Counted from the first letter of the stretch, positions 23,076-32,580 are shown. The stretch: 32,761 bases of DNA from Clostridium sp. CAG:568 (GCA_000434395.1 FR878738.1:1-32761), one strand, 5' to 3'. Program-made: numbers and translations. Notes: generated by a model not told the origin, from the letters alone.

Positions 23076-24890
23076 TCAATTAAATAGAGTTTTGGCCTTT
23101 TTGTTCAAATTTTCTTCAACTTTCTTAGATTTTTGAATTTTATCAAAAATAAGTCTTGCCGTTTTATCATCCGTTAACTGGCTTATTTCACCAACAGTAG
23201 CATTTAATAAAGAATCCATTGTCGGATAGGCATTCAATAATCTTTCTTTTTTCTTATCTCCAACCCCTGGAATATCATCAAAAAAGGTTGAAAATAATGA
23301 CTTAGCCCTCTTATTTCTATGTGTGGTAATAACATATCTATGAACTTCATCCTGCATTCTCATCAGCAAGAAAAATAGAGGTGACTTTTTATCCAATGGA
23401 ATCAATTCACCAGTATCCCCATCCATCAATGAATTTGTTTCATGTTTATCGTTTTTTACTAAGCCTGCCAATTTAACACCTTTGATATTAGACCTTGAAA
23501 TAGCATCTATCGCAGCTTCGACCTGAGTGATACCACCATCCACAATTATCAAATCAGGTGCTTTTAAATTATCTTTTACAATTCTTGAGCAGCGCCTATA
23601 AATAACTTCTCTCATAGAAGCCATATCATCTGCTTTGTTCGGCTGATGAATATTAAACCTTCTATATAGTTCAGGAGCCTTTTTCCCGTTTACATACGTG
23701 ACCATCCCGCCAACTGCATCTTGGCCTTGTGTATGAGCGTTGTCGAACAATTCTATTTCCAGTGGAAGTCGATTCATATGGAGTTTCTCCTGCAAATCTT
23801 TTAATAGATCCAAAGTATCATCTTCAAGCCTTGCAGTCATAAAATGAGCATCTAATCCTGCTTTAGCGTTTTCCAATGCTAAAGACAAAATGTCTTTCTT
23901 TATTCCTTGTGTAGGCACTACTATATCCAAATCCAGCAATTGTTTTAAAGACTCTCCTAAAGATTCATCAGATACAATAAGTTCTTTAGGCTTTGGATGA
24001 TTTAAATAGAATTGACAAATCGCTGTTTGCAATTCTTCGTTCAAATCCTCTGTAACTTCATTGATATAAAGATTCTTTCCGAGCAATATTCCTTTTCTGT
24101 AAAGGAGAAACAACATACAAACATATCCTTCTCTAGTTGAGAAAGCAAAAACGTCTCTATCTACTTTGTCTTTCATCATTATCTTCTGATCTTCAGTAGT
24201 GGCATTAATGCTTTGAATTATTTGCTTATATTCACCAGCTTGCTCGAAATTAAGATTGTCGCTCGCTTCTTCCATCTTCTTTCTATAGAAGGAAACAACT
24301 TCACTAGTATCTCCATTTAAAAATTTTTTAATCTTATCTCTGACGATATTGAAATCATTAATTTCATCATCATTGATAACTGGATTCTCTGCTTTTGCTA
24401 AATAATAATAAAAGGATGGCTTCCCAGGAGTGAACTCTTCTCTTGAGACAGGATATGTTCTATTCAGTAATTCCATAACCTTATGGGCTGCATTGGAATC
24501 TGGATATGGCCCAAAATAATCATAGGCTTTGGACGTCTGTTTATGAAATATTTTTAAAACTGGTTGTTCTGTTCTTTTTACTCCGATATACGGATACATC
24601 CTGCCATCTTTTAAAAGAATATTATATTTTGGGTAATATTTTTGTATCAAATTGATTTCCAAAAGAAAAGCTTCCTTTTCCGAATGTGTTTCAATCCAAT
24701 CCAAATCAGTAATTTCCTGGACCATCAGCATCACTTTTCCAACTTGAGGTCTGGTGAAATATTGCTTTACTCTTTTTACTAAGCTTTTTGCTTTTCCAAC
24801 ATAAATAATTGTACCGTTCTTATCCTTCATTTGATAAGATCCAGGTTTATTTGGAAGCAAGTCTAATTTTCTTTTAATTGTTTCATTCAT
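23076..24890 (-). CDS. uvrC: UvrC: excinuclease subunit C
   Basis: Makes both incisions in nucleotide-excision repair with UvrA/UvrB. Order: GIY-YIG nuclease at the N-terminus (GSYQMKDKNGTIIYVGKA, about 17-34), UVR motif near 200-235 (KKMEEASDNLNFEQAGEYK), RNase H-like second nuclease with ELFDNAHTQGQDAVGG, and C-terminal helix-hairpin-helix (IPGVGDKKKERLLNAYPTM). Length 604 aa is usual. The ATG follows the mutS2 stop by two bases, so the two are coupled. Confidence 0.95.
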   Translation of the reverse strand: MNETIKRKLDLLPNKPGSYQMKDKNGTIIYVGKAKSLVKRVKQYFTRPQVGKVMLMVQEITDLDWIETHSEKEAFLLEINLIQKYYPKYNILLKDGRMYPYIGVKRTEQPVLKIFHKQTSKAYDYFGPYPDSNAAHKVMELLNRTYPVSREEFTPGKPSFYYYLAKAENPVINDDEINDFNIVRDKIKKFLNGDTSEVVSFYRKKMEEASDNLNFEQAGEYKQIIQSINATTEDQKIMMKDKVDRDVFAFSTREGYVCMLFLLYRKGILLGKNLYINEVTEDLNEELQTAICQFYLNHPKPKELIVSDESLGESLKQLLDLDIVVPTQGIKKDILSLALENAKAGLDAHFMTARLEDDTLDLLKDLQEKLHMNRLPLEIELFDNAHTQGQDAVGGMVTYVNGKKAPELYRRFNIHQPNKADDMASMREVIYRRCSRIVKDNLKAPDLIIVDGGITQVEAAIDAISRSNIKGVKLAGLVKNDKHETNSLMDGDTGELIPLDKKSPLFFLLMRMQDEVHRYVITTHRNKRAKSLFSTFFDDIPGVGDKKKERLLNAYPTMDSLLNATVGEISQLTDDKTARLIFDKIQKSKKVEENLNKKAKTLFN

Positions 24891-24892
24891 CT

Positions 24893-27217
24893 TTACTTTA
24901 AATAGACAACAGTAGCTCCAAGGCCACCTTCACCTTCTCCACCTTCTCTAAAAGATTTCACATAGTTCAATTTTTTCAAATGAGCCCATATTCCATTTCT
25001 TAAAGCAAATGTACCCATTCCATGAATGATGATTACAGATGACAAATGACATAATTCCGCATTATCTAAAAACTTATCTACTTCTGGAGTGGCTTCAGAT
25101 ACTGTCATTCCAATGACATTTAGTTTTGTAGAAACACCTTTAGCTCTGTTCATGATTGAATTATCTAAATTGGATACAGTTCTACTCATAGGCAAATTAG
25201 AAGCAGAAGATTTGACAAGGTCGGAGAGATTGACAGTCATTGTCATTCCATTGTAATAGAATTTAGCTTTGTTTTTATTAGCACTAACCAATCTTCCTAT
25301 CATAGAACCATAAGAAACGATATCCCCGGGTTGCACTTCTTCAGGTTTGCTGAGATGTTTATGGAATTCATTATCTGATTGATCAGCTGAAGAAGTAACT
25401 TTTCTAATCTCACCTTTGATTTTGGATTTTTCGTTAAATCCAATATCAGCTTTCTTTCCTTCAGACCATAACTTATCTAATCGATCAAGTCTTTCCTGCG
25501 CGTATTCATCGACTTTTCTATCAGCACGTTTCTTAATATTCTCTTTTTCATCAGCTAAAGCTTTAATAGCGTTTTGCCTCTTTTCTTCCAATTGCTTAAC
25601 GTTGTTCAATTTATCATCCAACTTTTTTTGCAAAACATCGGTTTGTTTTATCTTAGCATTGAGTTCAGCTGTAAGTTTTTCGACATCAAATTGTTTTTGG
25701 GAATCCCTATATATTTTTGCAGACTCAATCAATTCATTAGGCAATCCATTCTTTGAAGCAACCTCAAAGGCATATGAATTTCCAACAGCACCGGGGATGA
25801 ACTTAAATGTAGGAGTTAAAGTTTTCTCAGAAAATTCCATAGCTCCGGACAAAATCTTTTCTTCTGAAATAGCGTATTTCTTTAGTCCATCGTAGTGGGT
25901 TGTAAACACTCCAAATGTACCTTGATTTAACATATGTTCGATAAATGCATGTCCAATGGCTTCTCCATCACTCGGAGCAGTTCCTTGACCTATTTCATCG
26001 ACTAAAACTAACGAATTACCTGAGGCATTTTCATACATGTTCTTCAATCCCAACAAATGACCAGAGAATGAAGACAAGTTTCCAGACAAAGATTCCGAGT
26101 CACCAGTCAATATATCGACTTCATCGAATATCTTCATGGTGGCTTCTTTATGACAGGCAACCATAAGTCCCATTTGATTCATGATAGCAGCTAAAGCCAC
26201 AGCTTTCATCAAGACAGACTTTCCACCTGCGTTAGGTCCAGAAATTATCAAGACCCTCGGTTCTAGATCCCCGAGTTTCAAATCGTTATCCACTGCTCTA
26301 TCCAATGGAATCAAGGGGTGAATCAATCCTTGTAAGGACAAAGTATCTTCTTTTATATTTGCTACAACTCCATCATAAGTTAAGCCAAATTCCACTTTTC
26401 CTATATAGCCATCTAAAAGATTATAAATATAATAATTCTTGTCCACAGCATCTACTCTTTGGAAAAACATCTTAGAAAATCCGTCTAAGATTCTAGCAAT
26501 CTCTGCTTTCTCATCGTTTAATAGTTTTTCCTTCTTGTTTTCAAATTCCAGCAGCTCATATGGGATTACAAATAATGTCTCACCGCTTTTAGACCTATCG
26601 ACAACCATTCCTGGAACTTGATTCTTTTTAGATGCTGTTACAGCCAATGTCTGAATTCCATTTTTTATGACTGGTTGAGATATCTCAAGACTTGATTTGT
26701 ATTTATTAGAGATTCTCTGAATCAATCTAGATTCTTCACTTACCAAGCCTCTAAATTCACTTCTAATAGAAGCTAATTTTGATGAAGCAGAATCCAAGAC
26801 TTCACCATCAGGTCCGAAAGACAAATCCAACAGTCTCAATAAATCAGGCATATCCTCGATATCTAAAGCCTGATTTTGAAGATCGGGAAAATCATTTTCT
26901 TTCACAAACTTATCCATGATATCTTCACATGCTAAAATCAGGCTTTTTAAACCTAACAATTCATCTATATCTAAAGTCAAAGCTTTATGAAGCTTAATCA
27001 ATGTATCACTTAAATCGATGACAGTTGGCAATAAAAGATTCTTTCCTTTATTTGCATAACCTAATATTTGATTTAAATATCTATGATCTCTAAGAATTAA
27101 ATTCTTATCATAACTAAATTCATATAGTGAGACATCATTTTGGTTGTGCTCACTTTGAAAATGAGTTTTTAATTCTTTTATAATTTCATTTATTTCTTGT
27201 TGTACTTGTCTATCCAT
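24893..27217 (-). CDS. mutS2: MutS2 with C-terminal Smr domain
   Basis: 774 aa. A MutS-core helical part is followed by the ATPase with GPNAGGKSV (Walker A) and LVLVDEIGQGTAPSDG (Walker B), a long coiled-coil stretch (about 500-590) and a C-terminal Smr domain (about 698-774). MutS2 proteins act in recombination control and, in Bacillus, on collided ribosomes. The Smr domain normally has an LDLRG/LDLHG motif used in nuclease activity; here it is LNVIG (699-703), and HGKGTG is HGMGTF (732-737). The ATPase looks intact, so the ribosome-related role is the safer guess. Little SD is seen, so it is probably coupled to the HAD gene 16 bases upstream. Confidence 0.92.
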   Translation of the reverse strand: MDRQVQQEINEIIKELKTHFQSEHNQNDVSLYEFSYDKNLILRDHRYLNQILGYANKGKNLLLPTVIDLSDTLIKLHKALTLDIDELLGLKSLILACEDIMDKFVKENDFPDLQNQALDIEDMPDLLRLLDLSFGPDGEVLDSASSKLASIRSEFRGLVSEESRLIQRISNKYKSSLEISQPVIKNGIQTLAVTASKKNQVPGMVVDRSKSGETLFVIPYELLEFENKKEKLLNDEKAEIARILDGFSKMFFQRVDAVDKNYYIYNLLDGYIGKVEFGLTYDGVVANIKEDTLSLQGLIHPLIPLDRAVDNDLKLGDLEPRVLIISGPNAGGKSVLMKAVALAAIMNQMGLMVACHKEATMKIFDEVDILTGDSESLSGNLSSFSGHLLGLKNMYENASGNSLVLVDEIGQGTAPSDGEAIGHAFIEHMLNQGTFGVFTTHYDGLKKYAISEEKILSGAMEFSEKTLTPTFKFIPGAVGNSYAFEVASKNGLPNELIESAKIYRDSQKQFDVEKLTAELNAKIKQTDVLQKKLDDKLNNVKQLEEKRQNAIKALADEKENIKKRADRKVDEYAQERLDRLDKLWSEGKKADIGFNEKSKIKGEIRKVTSSADQSDNEFHKHLSKPEEVQPGDIVSYGSMIGRLVSANKNKAKFYYNGMTMTVNLSDLVKSSASNLPMSRTVSNLDNSIMNRAKGVSTKLNVIGMTVSEATPEVDKFLDNAELCHLSSVIIIHGMGTFALRNGIWAHLKKLNYVKSFREGGEGEGGLGATVVYLK

Positions 27218-27233
27218 ATTCTTAAACGGACCT

Positions 27234-27878
27234 TCACTTAACTATCTTTGTCAAATCACTAAATCTTTCTATTGTATATGTAGGATCATCGACTTCGACC
27301 GTTTCTTTCTTTCCATATCCATAACTAGCCCAGCATGTATCTATACCACAATTGTTTCCCATAGCGATATCAAAATGGGTATCTCCAATCATTATGGTCT
27401 CTCGTTTATAAGCACCCAAGACAGTCATAGCTAATTCAGCCATATCTTTGAAAGGCTTGGGCTTTTTGACTAATTCTTGTCCTATGAAACAATCAAAATA
27501 ATCTTTGATATGCAAAGTATCGCAAAGCTGTACAATCAAATAAGTCATACGAGAAGATACGACAGCCATCTTCTTCCCTTCTTTTTTCAAAGTCTCCAAT
27601 GTCTCAACTAAACCCGGCATAGGTTTAAGAGTTGAAAAACATTTTTGTAAATAAAATTTTTGGTATAGACTTACCAGTTCATCAGCTTTAGAATCATTGA
27701 TTCCAGGGAACAACTTCTTAAAAGATGGATTTAAAGGCAATCCAATGGTTGCTTTTATATCACTATCATCTGGCATCTGTAATCCTTCTTCTTTGATAGC
27801 AGTATGAAAAGCTTCTAGGATGGTTCCTTGTGTTTCACCCATGGTACCATCAAAATCGATTAATAAATATTTATACAT
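27234..27878 (-). CDS. HAD-superfamily phosphatase (PpaX/Gph type)
   Basis: 214 aa from the ATG at 27878. Motif I DFDGTMGETQG, motif II VVSSRM, a Lys in VKKPKPF and motif IV MIGDTHFDIAMG are all present, with a helical cap between motifs I and II (subclass IA). Closest in size and motifs to PpaX pyrophosphatase or phosphoglycolate phosphatase; the substrate is not deducible. I prefer 27878 over the upstream start at 27908: the extra ten residues do not fit the family, and GGGGAT is near the shorter start. First gene of a mutS2-uvrC operon. Confidence 0.85.
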   Translation of the reverse strand: MYKYLLIDFDGTMGETQGTILEAFHTAIKEEGLQMPDDSDIKATIGLPLNPSFKKLFPGINDSKADELVSLYQKFYLQKCFSTLKPMPGLVETLETLKKEGKKMAVVSSRMTYLIVQLCDTLHIKDYFDCFIGQELVKKPKPFKDMAELAMTVLGAYKRETIMIGDTHFDIAMGNNCGIDTCWASYGYGKKETVEVDDPTYTIERFSDLTKIVK

Positions 27879-27946
27879 ATACTTTTTATCCCCACAAAAT
27901 GATAGCAAATAAAAAGTATAAAAGCATTGAAAATAAGCATTATCAT

Positions 27947-27952
27947 TATAAT
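27947..27952 (+). promoter_or_regulatory. -10 box of rnhC
   Basis: A perfect TATAAT with a poor -35, giving a start of transcription near 27959, upstream of both candidate translation starts. Confidence 0.45.
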
Positions 27953-28011
27953 TTAGCTTAGTATGATACGGAAAAATCAGATTGGCATTAAGAAAAAATG
28001 ATATATTAGAA

Positions 28012-28959
28012 ATGATGGAACTAACAAAATTTAAAGTAAATAAGGCAAAAGCTTTGGAAATAATGGATTATTACAAGGCTACTGAGATAAATGACACAAA
28101 TCATCCTTATGATTTATTCATCCATAAAACTAAAGATGGAATAGTTGTGAAAGGATTCAAAACAAAGAATCCTGATGTTTTTACCATAACATTTTTCGGA
28201 GCTGACGGAAAAGCTTCATTAGAAGCATCGATATTCATGCCTAATGTCAAAGTTGAGACGTCATCATTCGAATATCCAAATATCAAGACACAACCTTTGG
28301 GTAAAGGATATGAAGACACAGGAATACAAATTGGTTCTGATGAAGTCGGAGTCGGAGATTTCTTCGGGCCTATGATTGTTACCGCAGCCTATTTCACCCC
28401 TTCAGATATGAAGTTGATAGATAAATTGCATGTAAAGGATTCGAAGAAATTGACGGATGCCTATATGATGCAAATTGGACCAGAGTTGAGAAGAAGTATA
28501 AAGCATTTTACGGTACTTTGCTCAGCGAGCAAAGTATCTTCCTACGAGGATAAAGGGTTTTCTACCCACTGGGTTTTAGCACATCTCCATAACCTAGCAC
28601 ATCAAAAATTGATTGAAAAATATAAGCTAGGCGATGAAATAGTAGTCTATGTCGATCAATTCGAAAGAGAAGAATTATACAAGAAATATGTCGGTGAATC
28701 TTTAATTGAAAATCCAATCATATTCAAGGTTAAAGGAGAGAGCAGATGGCCTAGTGTCGCAATAGCATCAGTCATATCCAGATATGAATTTCTTTTATAT
28801 TGGCAACAGATGGAATCAAAATTAGGAATTACAATCCCCAAAGGAGCTGGATCTGATGTCGATAAAGTCTATAAAAAACTAATAGAATCCAAAGGAAAAG
28901 AAACTGTAGACAAATACGTCAAGACTTTCTTTAGAAACTACAAGAAGACAAACGAATAA
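28012..28959 (+). CDS. rnhC: Ribonuclease HIII
   Basis: Removes RNA from RNA-DNA hybrids. An N-terminal TBP-like domain (about 1-90) is followed by the RNase HII/HIII core with GSDEVGVGDFFGP (Asp110 and Glu111), LHVKDSKKL, VYVDQF and a RWPSVAIASVISRYEF segment. 315 aa from this ATG is close to the Firmicutes form. The start is uncertain: the frame also opens at TTG 27982 (325 aa), but the MELTKFKVNKAKALEIMDYY start fits the family N-terminus better. No strong SD before either. Convergent with pgi; they share a bidirectional terminator. Confidence 0.9.
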   Translation: MMELTKFKVNKAKALEIMDYYKATEINDTNHPYDLFIHKTKDGIVVKGFKTKNPDVFTITFFGADGKASLEASIFMPNVKVETSSFEYPNIKTQPLGKGYEDTGIQIGSDEVGVGDFFGPMIVTAAYFTPSDMKLIDKLHVKDSKKLTDAYMMQIGPELRRSIKHFTVLCSASKVSSYEDKGFSTHWVLAHLHNLAHQKLIEKYKLGDEIVVYVDQFEREELYKKYVGESLIENPIIFKVKGESRWPSVAIASVISRYEFLLYWQQMESKLGITIPKGAGSDVDKVYKKLIESKGKETVDKYVKTFFRNYKKTNE

Positions 28960-28966
28960 ATAACCA

Positions 28967-29005
28967 ATATAAAAACACCAAGTCAATGGCTTGGTGTTTT
29001 TATAT
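28967..29005. terminator. Bidirectional terminator between rnhC and pgi
   Basis: A 16-bp perfect stem, ATATAAAAACACCAAG and its complement (28967-28982, 28990-29005), with a seven-base loop. T-rich arms on both strands allow termination from both sides. Confidence 0.92.
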
Positions 29006-29016
29006 CGTTTCAAGGT

Positions 29017-30318
29017 TTACTTCTTGTCTGTGTATCCAGGCTTACCGAGAAGAACGAACATATTCTTCTTGTAAATCTCGACTCCAGGTTGGTTGAAAGG
29101 ATTGATATTATCCAAGTAACCAGTCAAAGCAGTTGCTCTGAAGAAGAAATAGAAGAGATTTCCAAGGTTATAGGCATCGAGTGTACTGACATCGATAACA
29201 TTGGCGTCGACTTGTCCTTCAGTATGAGCCTCCAAAACAGCTTCAAAGGCTTTCTCATTGATGTAAGACATCTTTTGTCCTGCGAGATAATTAAGATTAT
29301 CCAAATTTTCCTTATCGGCTGATATTTCGACATCTTGATTCTCAGGTACAGTGTTGAAATGGATTACAGTTTCAAACAAAACATTGGATCCTTGTTGAAT
29401 GAACTGACCCATAGAGTGCAAGTCAGTGGTGAATACACCATGTCCGAGCATCAATCCCTTGTCATCCTTACCGAGTGATTCTCCAAACAATTGCTTCAAC
29501 CATTCACAAATCATCTCAGTTTGAGGATCATAGGTACAGAACATCTCATAAGGATATCCAGCCTCATGGTTCAACAAATAACGATAGGCTCCATATTGAT
29601 AAGCCAAGTTCTTGTGCCAATCATTGTCACCGTAATCTTTTTCACCATCGACCAATCCTTTAACAAAAGAACGTATGTCGATTCCAGCACATGCAATTGG
29701 GAACAATCCTACAGGTGTTATGACTGAGAAACGTCCACCGATATCGTCAGGAATGACGAATGTCTTGTATCCTTCGACATTGGCTTCTGACTTCAAAGCA
29801 CCTTTAGCTTTATCAGTAGTTGCAAAGATTCTATCCTTGAGTTGGCCGGTTCCCCATTTCTTGATGATGAGTTCCTTCAAAAGACGGAAAGCTACTGCAG
29901 GTTCAGTGGTTGTTCCAGATTTGGAAATAACATTGACTGCAAAATTTCTTCCTTCGAGCCATTTCAAGATTTGATGAGTATAGGATGGACTTAAAGTATT
30001 GCCGAGATAAACAATTTTAAGTTTGTCATCGCTATACAATCCATTTATAGCATCGATTACAGCACGTCCGCCCAAGTAGGATCCCCCGATACCTACACAG
30101 ACCAATGTGTCGAACTTGCTTCTCACGAGATTGGCAGAATCGATGATGTCTTGAATATCATCGTTAGTCAACTTGGAACAATAATCCATCCAACCCATGA
30201 ATTCATGACCTTCACCGGAGCGCTCAGCAATTACCTTGCTAGCAGCATTGATTTGAGAATTGATGCTTTCCAAATTTAGCTTCTCAATCTTCTTACCGTA
30301 ATGTCTTAAAGTAATCAT
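29017..30318 (-). CDS. pgi: Glucose-6-phosphate isomerase
   Basis: Interconverts glucose-6-phosphate and fructose-6-phosphate. 433 aa, the short Firmicutes type. GIGGSYLGGRA near 75, SKSGTTTEPAVAF near 145, GGRFSVITPVG near 195 and a GVFTTDLHSMGQFIQQG stretch (near 295) are the sugar-phosphate site motifs. Codon use (AAC, ATC, GTC) is that of a highly expressed gene. SD GGGGAG precedes the ATG. This is the only complete glycolytic enzyme in the window. Confidence 0.95.
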   Translation of the reverse strand: MITLRHYGKKIEKLNLESINSQINAASKVIAERSGEGHEFMGWMDYCSKLTNDDIQDIIDSANLVRSKFDTLVCVGIGGSYLGGRAVIDAINGLYSDDKLKIVYLGNTLSPSYTHQILKWLEGRNFAVNVISKSGTTTEPAVAFRLLKELIIKKWGTGQLKDRIFATTDKAKGALKSEANVEGYKTFVIPDDIGGRFSVITPVGLFPIACAGIDIRSFVKGLVDGEKDYGDNDWHKNLAYQYGAYRYLLNHEAGYPYEMFCTYDPQTEMICEWLKQLFGESLGKDDKGLMLGHGVFTTDLHSMGQFIQQGSNVLFETVIHFNTVPENQDVEISADKENLDNLNYLAGQKMSYINEKAFEAVLEAHTEGQVDANVIDVSTLDAYNLGNLFYFFFRATALTGYLDNINPFNQPGVEIYKKNMFVLLGKPGYTDKK

Positions 30319-30412
30319 TTATTTTCTCCCCTAGAAAGTATATTAAAAGACTTCAAAAACCGGAGATATTTTATAACTAAAAAATGAAAAAGCTATATGA
30401 AAGCTAAAAATT

Positions 30413-30418
30413 ATTATA
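30413..30418 (-). promoter_or_regulatory. Possible -10 box of pgi
   Basis: TATAAT on the - strand about 95 bases before the ATG; no good -35 at the proper distance. The long AT-rich leader has no clear fold. Confidence 0.35.
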
Positions 30419-30481
30419 TTGGTATATATTGTAAGCGTATTCTAACAAGTTTGATTCTATTTTTTCCTTAAATTTCCTTTT

Positions 30482-31168
30482 TCATTGCTTAAATTTGTAA
30501 GACAAGCAATCATAAATGACTAAATCATCATCATTTGTTACTTTAAAGGAAAGAGTAGACCCTTTAATCAATATAGGTGATTTAGATTTGTTTAAGACCA
30601 TTTGAAAATCATCAGTCTTACTTTCTTCTTTCAACTCTTCATAAGCCTCATATATCAAATTGAAGTCAAAGCCTTGGGGTGTTTGAACTCTTTTTATAAA
30701 AGTCCTGTTTACATATTTTATTCCATCATTTTCTTTCAACAAAGAATCTGACATATCTAGCACAGGTGTTACTGCATCATGATTTTTTAGAGCATCTTTA
30801 ATGTTCAATATTATGTTAGAAGGAACAAAAGGCCTTGCTGCATCATGAATCAATACTTTGATATCGACATCAAAGTACATGTTTTTAATAAAATTAAGAG
30901 CATTTCTAACACTCTCAGTACGATCTTTTCCTCCACTTATAACAGGATAGAATTTTTTAGTGAATATAAATGACTGACTCTTTACTTTTTCCTCATCACC
31001 GTGAGGAACCACCAATATAACATCATCCATAAATGAGGCTAGAGTTTTCAATGAATGGATATACATTGGTTCATCATCATCTTTAGATACATAGTACTGC
31101 TTAACAATGCCATTCATTCTAGTCGACTTTCCCGCCATCAATAAGATTCCAATATACTTAGTATTCAT
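30482..31168 (-). CDS. ispD: IspD-like cytidylyltransferase (IspD or TarI)
   Basis: Nucleotidyltransferase of the IspD/TarI family, 228 aa. Motifs: GILLMAGKSTRMNGIVKQYY at the N-terminus (CTP loop and substrate lysine), SGGKDRTESVRNAL, IHDAARPFVPS, RVQTPQGFDFNLIYEAY and TDDFQMV. IspD makes CDP-methylerythritol for isoprenoids; TarI makes CDP-ribitol for teichoic acid. The two share these motifs, and the window has no neighbour that decides. AAAGGAAG is the SD. Transcribed divergently from the LemA-like gene. Confidence 0.75.
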   Translation of the reverse strand: MNTKYIGILLMAGKSTRMNGIVKQYYVSKDDDEPMYIHSLKTLASFMDDVILVVPHGDEEKVKSQSFIFTKKFYPVISGGKDRTESVRNALNFIKNMYFDVDIKVLIHDAARPFVPSNIILNIKDALKNHDAVTPVLDMSDSLLKENDGIKYVNRTFIKRVQTPQGFDFNLIYEAYEELKEESKTDDFQMVLNKSKSPILIKGSTLSFKVTNDDDLVIYDCLSYKFKQ

Positions 31169-31240
31169 CGGTATCTTCCTTTCTTCACACCTAAATATAA
31201 GATAATATAAAACGAATTAAAAAGAAAAACGAGGTTTATT

Positions 31241-31774
31241 ATGAATACTTTGTGGACTATATTGATTGTAGTTGGTTCCTTACTGATCTTATTCCTTCTT
31301 TATCTATTATTAGGATGGATACTTTGGCTAAGTCTAAAGAAGCAAGAAAATAAAGTGATGGATGAATTTAGAAAGATAGAACCATTTGAATCTTCAAGGG
31401 TCGACTTGATGAAAGAGGCCTGGACTTATGTAGATGAAAGAAATCTACCTTATAAGAAAGACTTCAGAGAAACATTCGAAAAAGCATATCCAGATATTTC
31501 TTCACAAGATCTAGTGGCTAGAAGAAAAGCCAAAGAAACTTTAGACTTTGGCTTTATCTATACCAGAAAACTACTTGAAGAAAAAGGAAAAAGAACAGAC
31601 AAAGCTAATGAATTGATAAAGAAGTTGAAAGAGAAGCAAGTAGAAGGCGACAATGCCTATCAAGCATATGACAAAATTGCCGTTAGATACAACGCTATCC
31701 TATCTATGGCAAATGTCAAAATAGTGAATAAGATGAGTGGAAAGAGAAGGAAAGATCCAGCAGTTATTTTCTAG
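31241..31774 (+). CDS. Small single-helix membrane protein, LemA-like
   Basis: 177 aa. One membrane helix near the N-terminus (about 4-31), then a charged, helical cytosolic or external part. The pattern LKKQENKVMDEFRKIEPF, ARRKAKETLDFGFIYTR and AYDKIAVRYNAILSMA resembles the four-helix LemA family, but the match is by eye and weak. Function unknown. SD CGAGG precedes the ATG. tRNA-Leu follows from its own promoter. Confidence 0.5.
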   Translation: MNTLWTILIVVGSLLILFLLYLLLGWILWLSLKKQENKVMDEFRKIEPFESSRVDLMKEAWTYVDERNLPYKKDFRETFEKAYPDISSQDLVARRKAKETLDFGFIYTRKLLEEKGKRTDKANELIKKLKEKQVEGDNAYQAYDKIAVRYNAILSMANVKIVNKMSGKRRKDPAVIF

Positions 31775-31800
31775 GTGTAGAAGAATTTTTAAAAAATCAC

Positions 31801-31829
31801 TTGATTAAAAATAGCTACTCGTATATAAT
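31801..31829 (+). promoter_or_regulatory. tRNA-Leu promoter
   Basis: TTGATT (31801-31806) and TATAAT (31824-31829) are 17 bases apart. The tRNA begins 13 bases after the -10. Confidence 0.82.
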
Positions 31830-31842
31830 CCCTTCTTGCCGT

Positions 31843-31926
31843 GGGGTCATGGCGAAATTGGTATACGCGTACGTTTGAGGGGCGTATGGTTCTCCCGTGA
31901 GAGTTCAAGTCTCTCTGACCCCACCA
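31843..31926 (+). tRNA. tRNA-Leu (GAG)
   Basis: Acceptor GGGGTCA/TGACCCC, anticodon stem TACGT/GCGTA with loop TTGAGGG (anticodon GAG, normal U33), a long variable arm as in all class II tRNAs, T arm GAGAG-TTCAAGT-CTCTC, discriminator A and encoded CCA. Reads CUC and CUU leucine codons. Confidence 0.95.
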
Positions 31927-31940
31927 TTTAGAAATTAATT

Positions 31941-31974
31941 AATCGATTCAGTAAAATACTGAATCGATTTTTGT
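31941..31974 (+). terminator. tRNA-Leu terminator
   Basis: AATCGATTCAGTA-AAA-TACTGAATCGATT, a 13-bp perfect stem with a T run. Confidence 0.93.
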
Positions 31975-32155
31975 TTTCTATATTTCATCGAAAACAAATG
32001 ATTCTATAAAACAACCGACAAATATCGTTTTAGAATAATCTATGTTTCTTAATATCTAAGTGATAATAAATGAATGAAAGAAAATAGATAGAAATGAATT
32101 AGAAAGTTAATATTTCAATAGAACTGAAGTCTATAAGGTAATGGTACGTATGACT

Positions 32156-32182
32156 GCCGCTATCACTTAGCGGCTATTTTTT
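32156..32182 (+). terminator. Terminator without an obvious gene
   Basis: GCCGCTA-TCACT-TAGCGGC followed by TATTTTTT, a stable + strand terminator. The nearest + strand gene upstream is tRNA-Leu, which already has its own. A tiny frame ATGACTGCCGCTATCACTTAG overlaps it. Confidence 0.75.
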
Positions 32183-32184
32183 AC

Positions 32185-32580
32185 TTAGAAATTAATATAT
32201 AAGACATATGATATAAAAAAGGCTACACCAGTTATTAAGTAAGGAAAGTGGTTATATTTATTCAGTTCTCTTATTCCAACTTTACTAGCCCTATAATCAT
32301 TCAAATCCAAATAAGGCTTGCTGTCTGACTTCCTATATTTTAAAGATATAAGCCCATATGAGATAAAATCGAATGCACCCCAATCAAAAAGCCACGTGAA
32401 GAAACAAAGAGCTAGAGAGATAAAGGCTGAGAATCCCAAGGCAGCAGACATAGCTTCTTTAGTTTTACCTAATCCATAATAGATTCCTAGCATCAAACTA
32501 GTAGCTAGAGCAATTTCTACTATCGCTCGTATTGTTACCCTTCCTAGTTTTGATTTAAAGAAATCTTTTATGTTTTCCAT
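32185..32580 (-). CDS. DUF3899-like small membrane protein
   Basis: 131 aa. Membrane helices at about 17-37, 43-65 and 112-130. The block between them (DWGAFDFISYGLISLKYRK and DLNDYRASKVGIRELNKYN) fits the DUF3899 pattern of a short loop with aromatic and basic residues between the second and third helix. Family function unknown. No clear SD or terminator. A 13-bp inverted repeat lies 66 bases upstream. Confidence 0.65.
   Translation of the reverse strand: MENIKDFFKSKLGRVTIRAIVEIALATSLMLGIYYGLGKTKEAMSAALGFSAFISLALCFFTWLFDWGAFDFISYGLISLKYRKSDSKPYLDLNDYRASKVGIRELNKYNHFPYLITGVAFFISYVLYINF

Noticed and set aside
25416..25895. 159-aa frame on the + strand
   Set aside because: It is antisense to mutS2 within a lysine- and glutamate-rich coiled-coil region, with no SD and a composition typical of a shadow frame.
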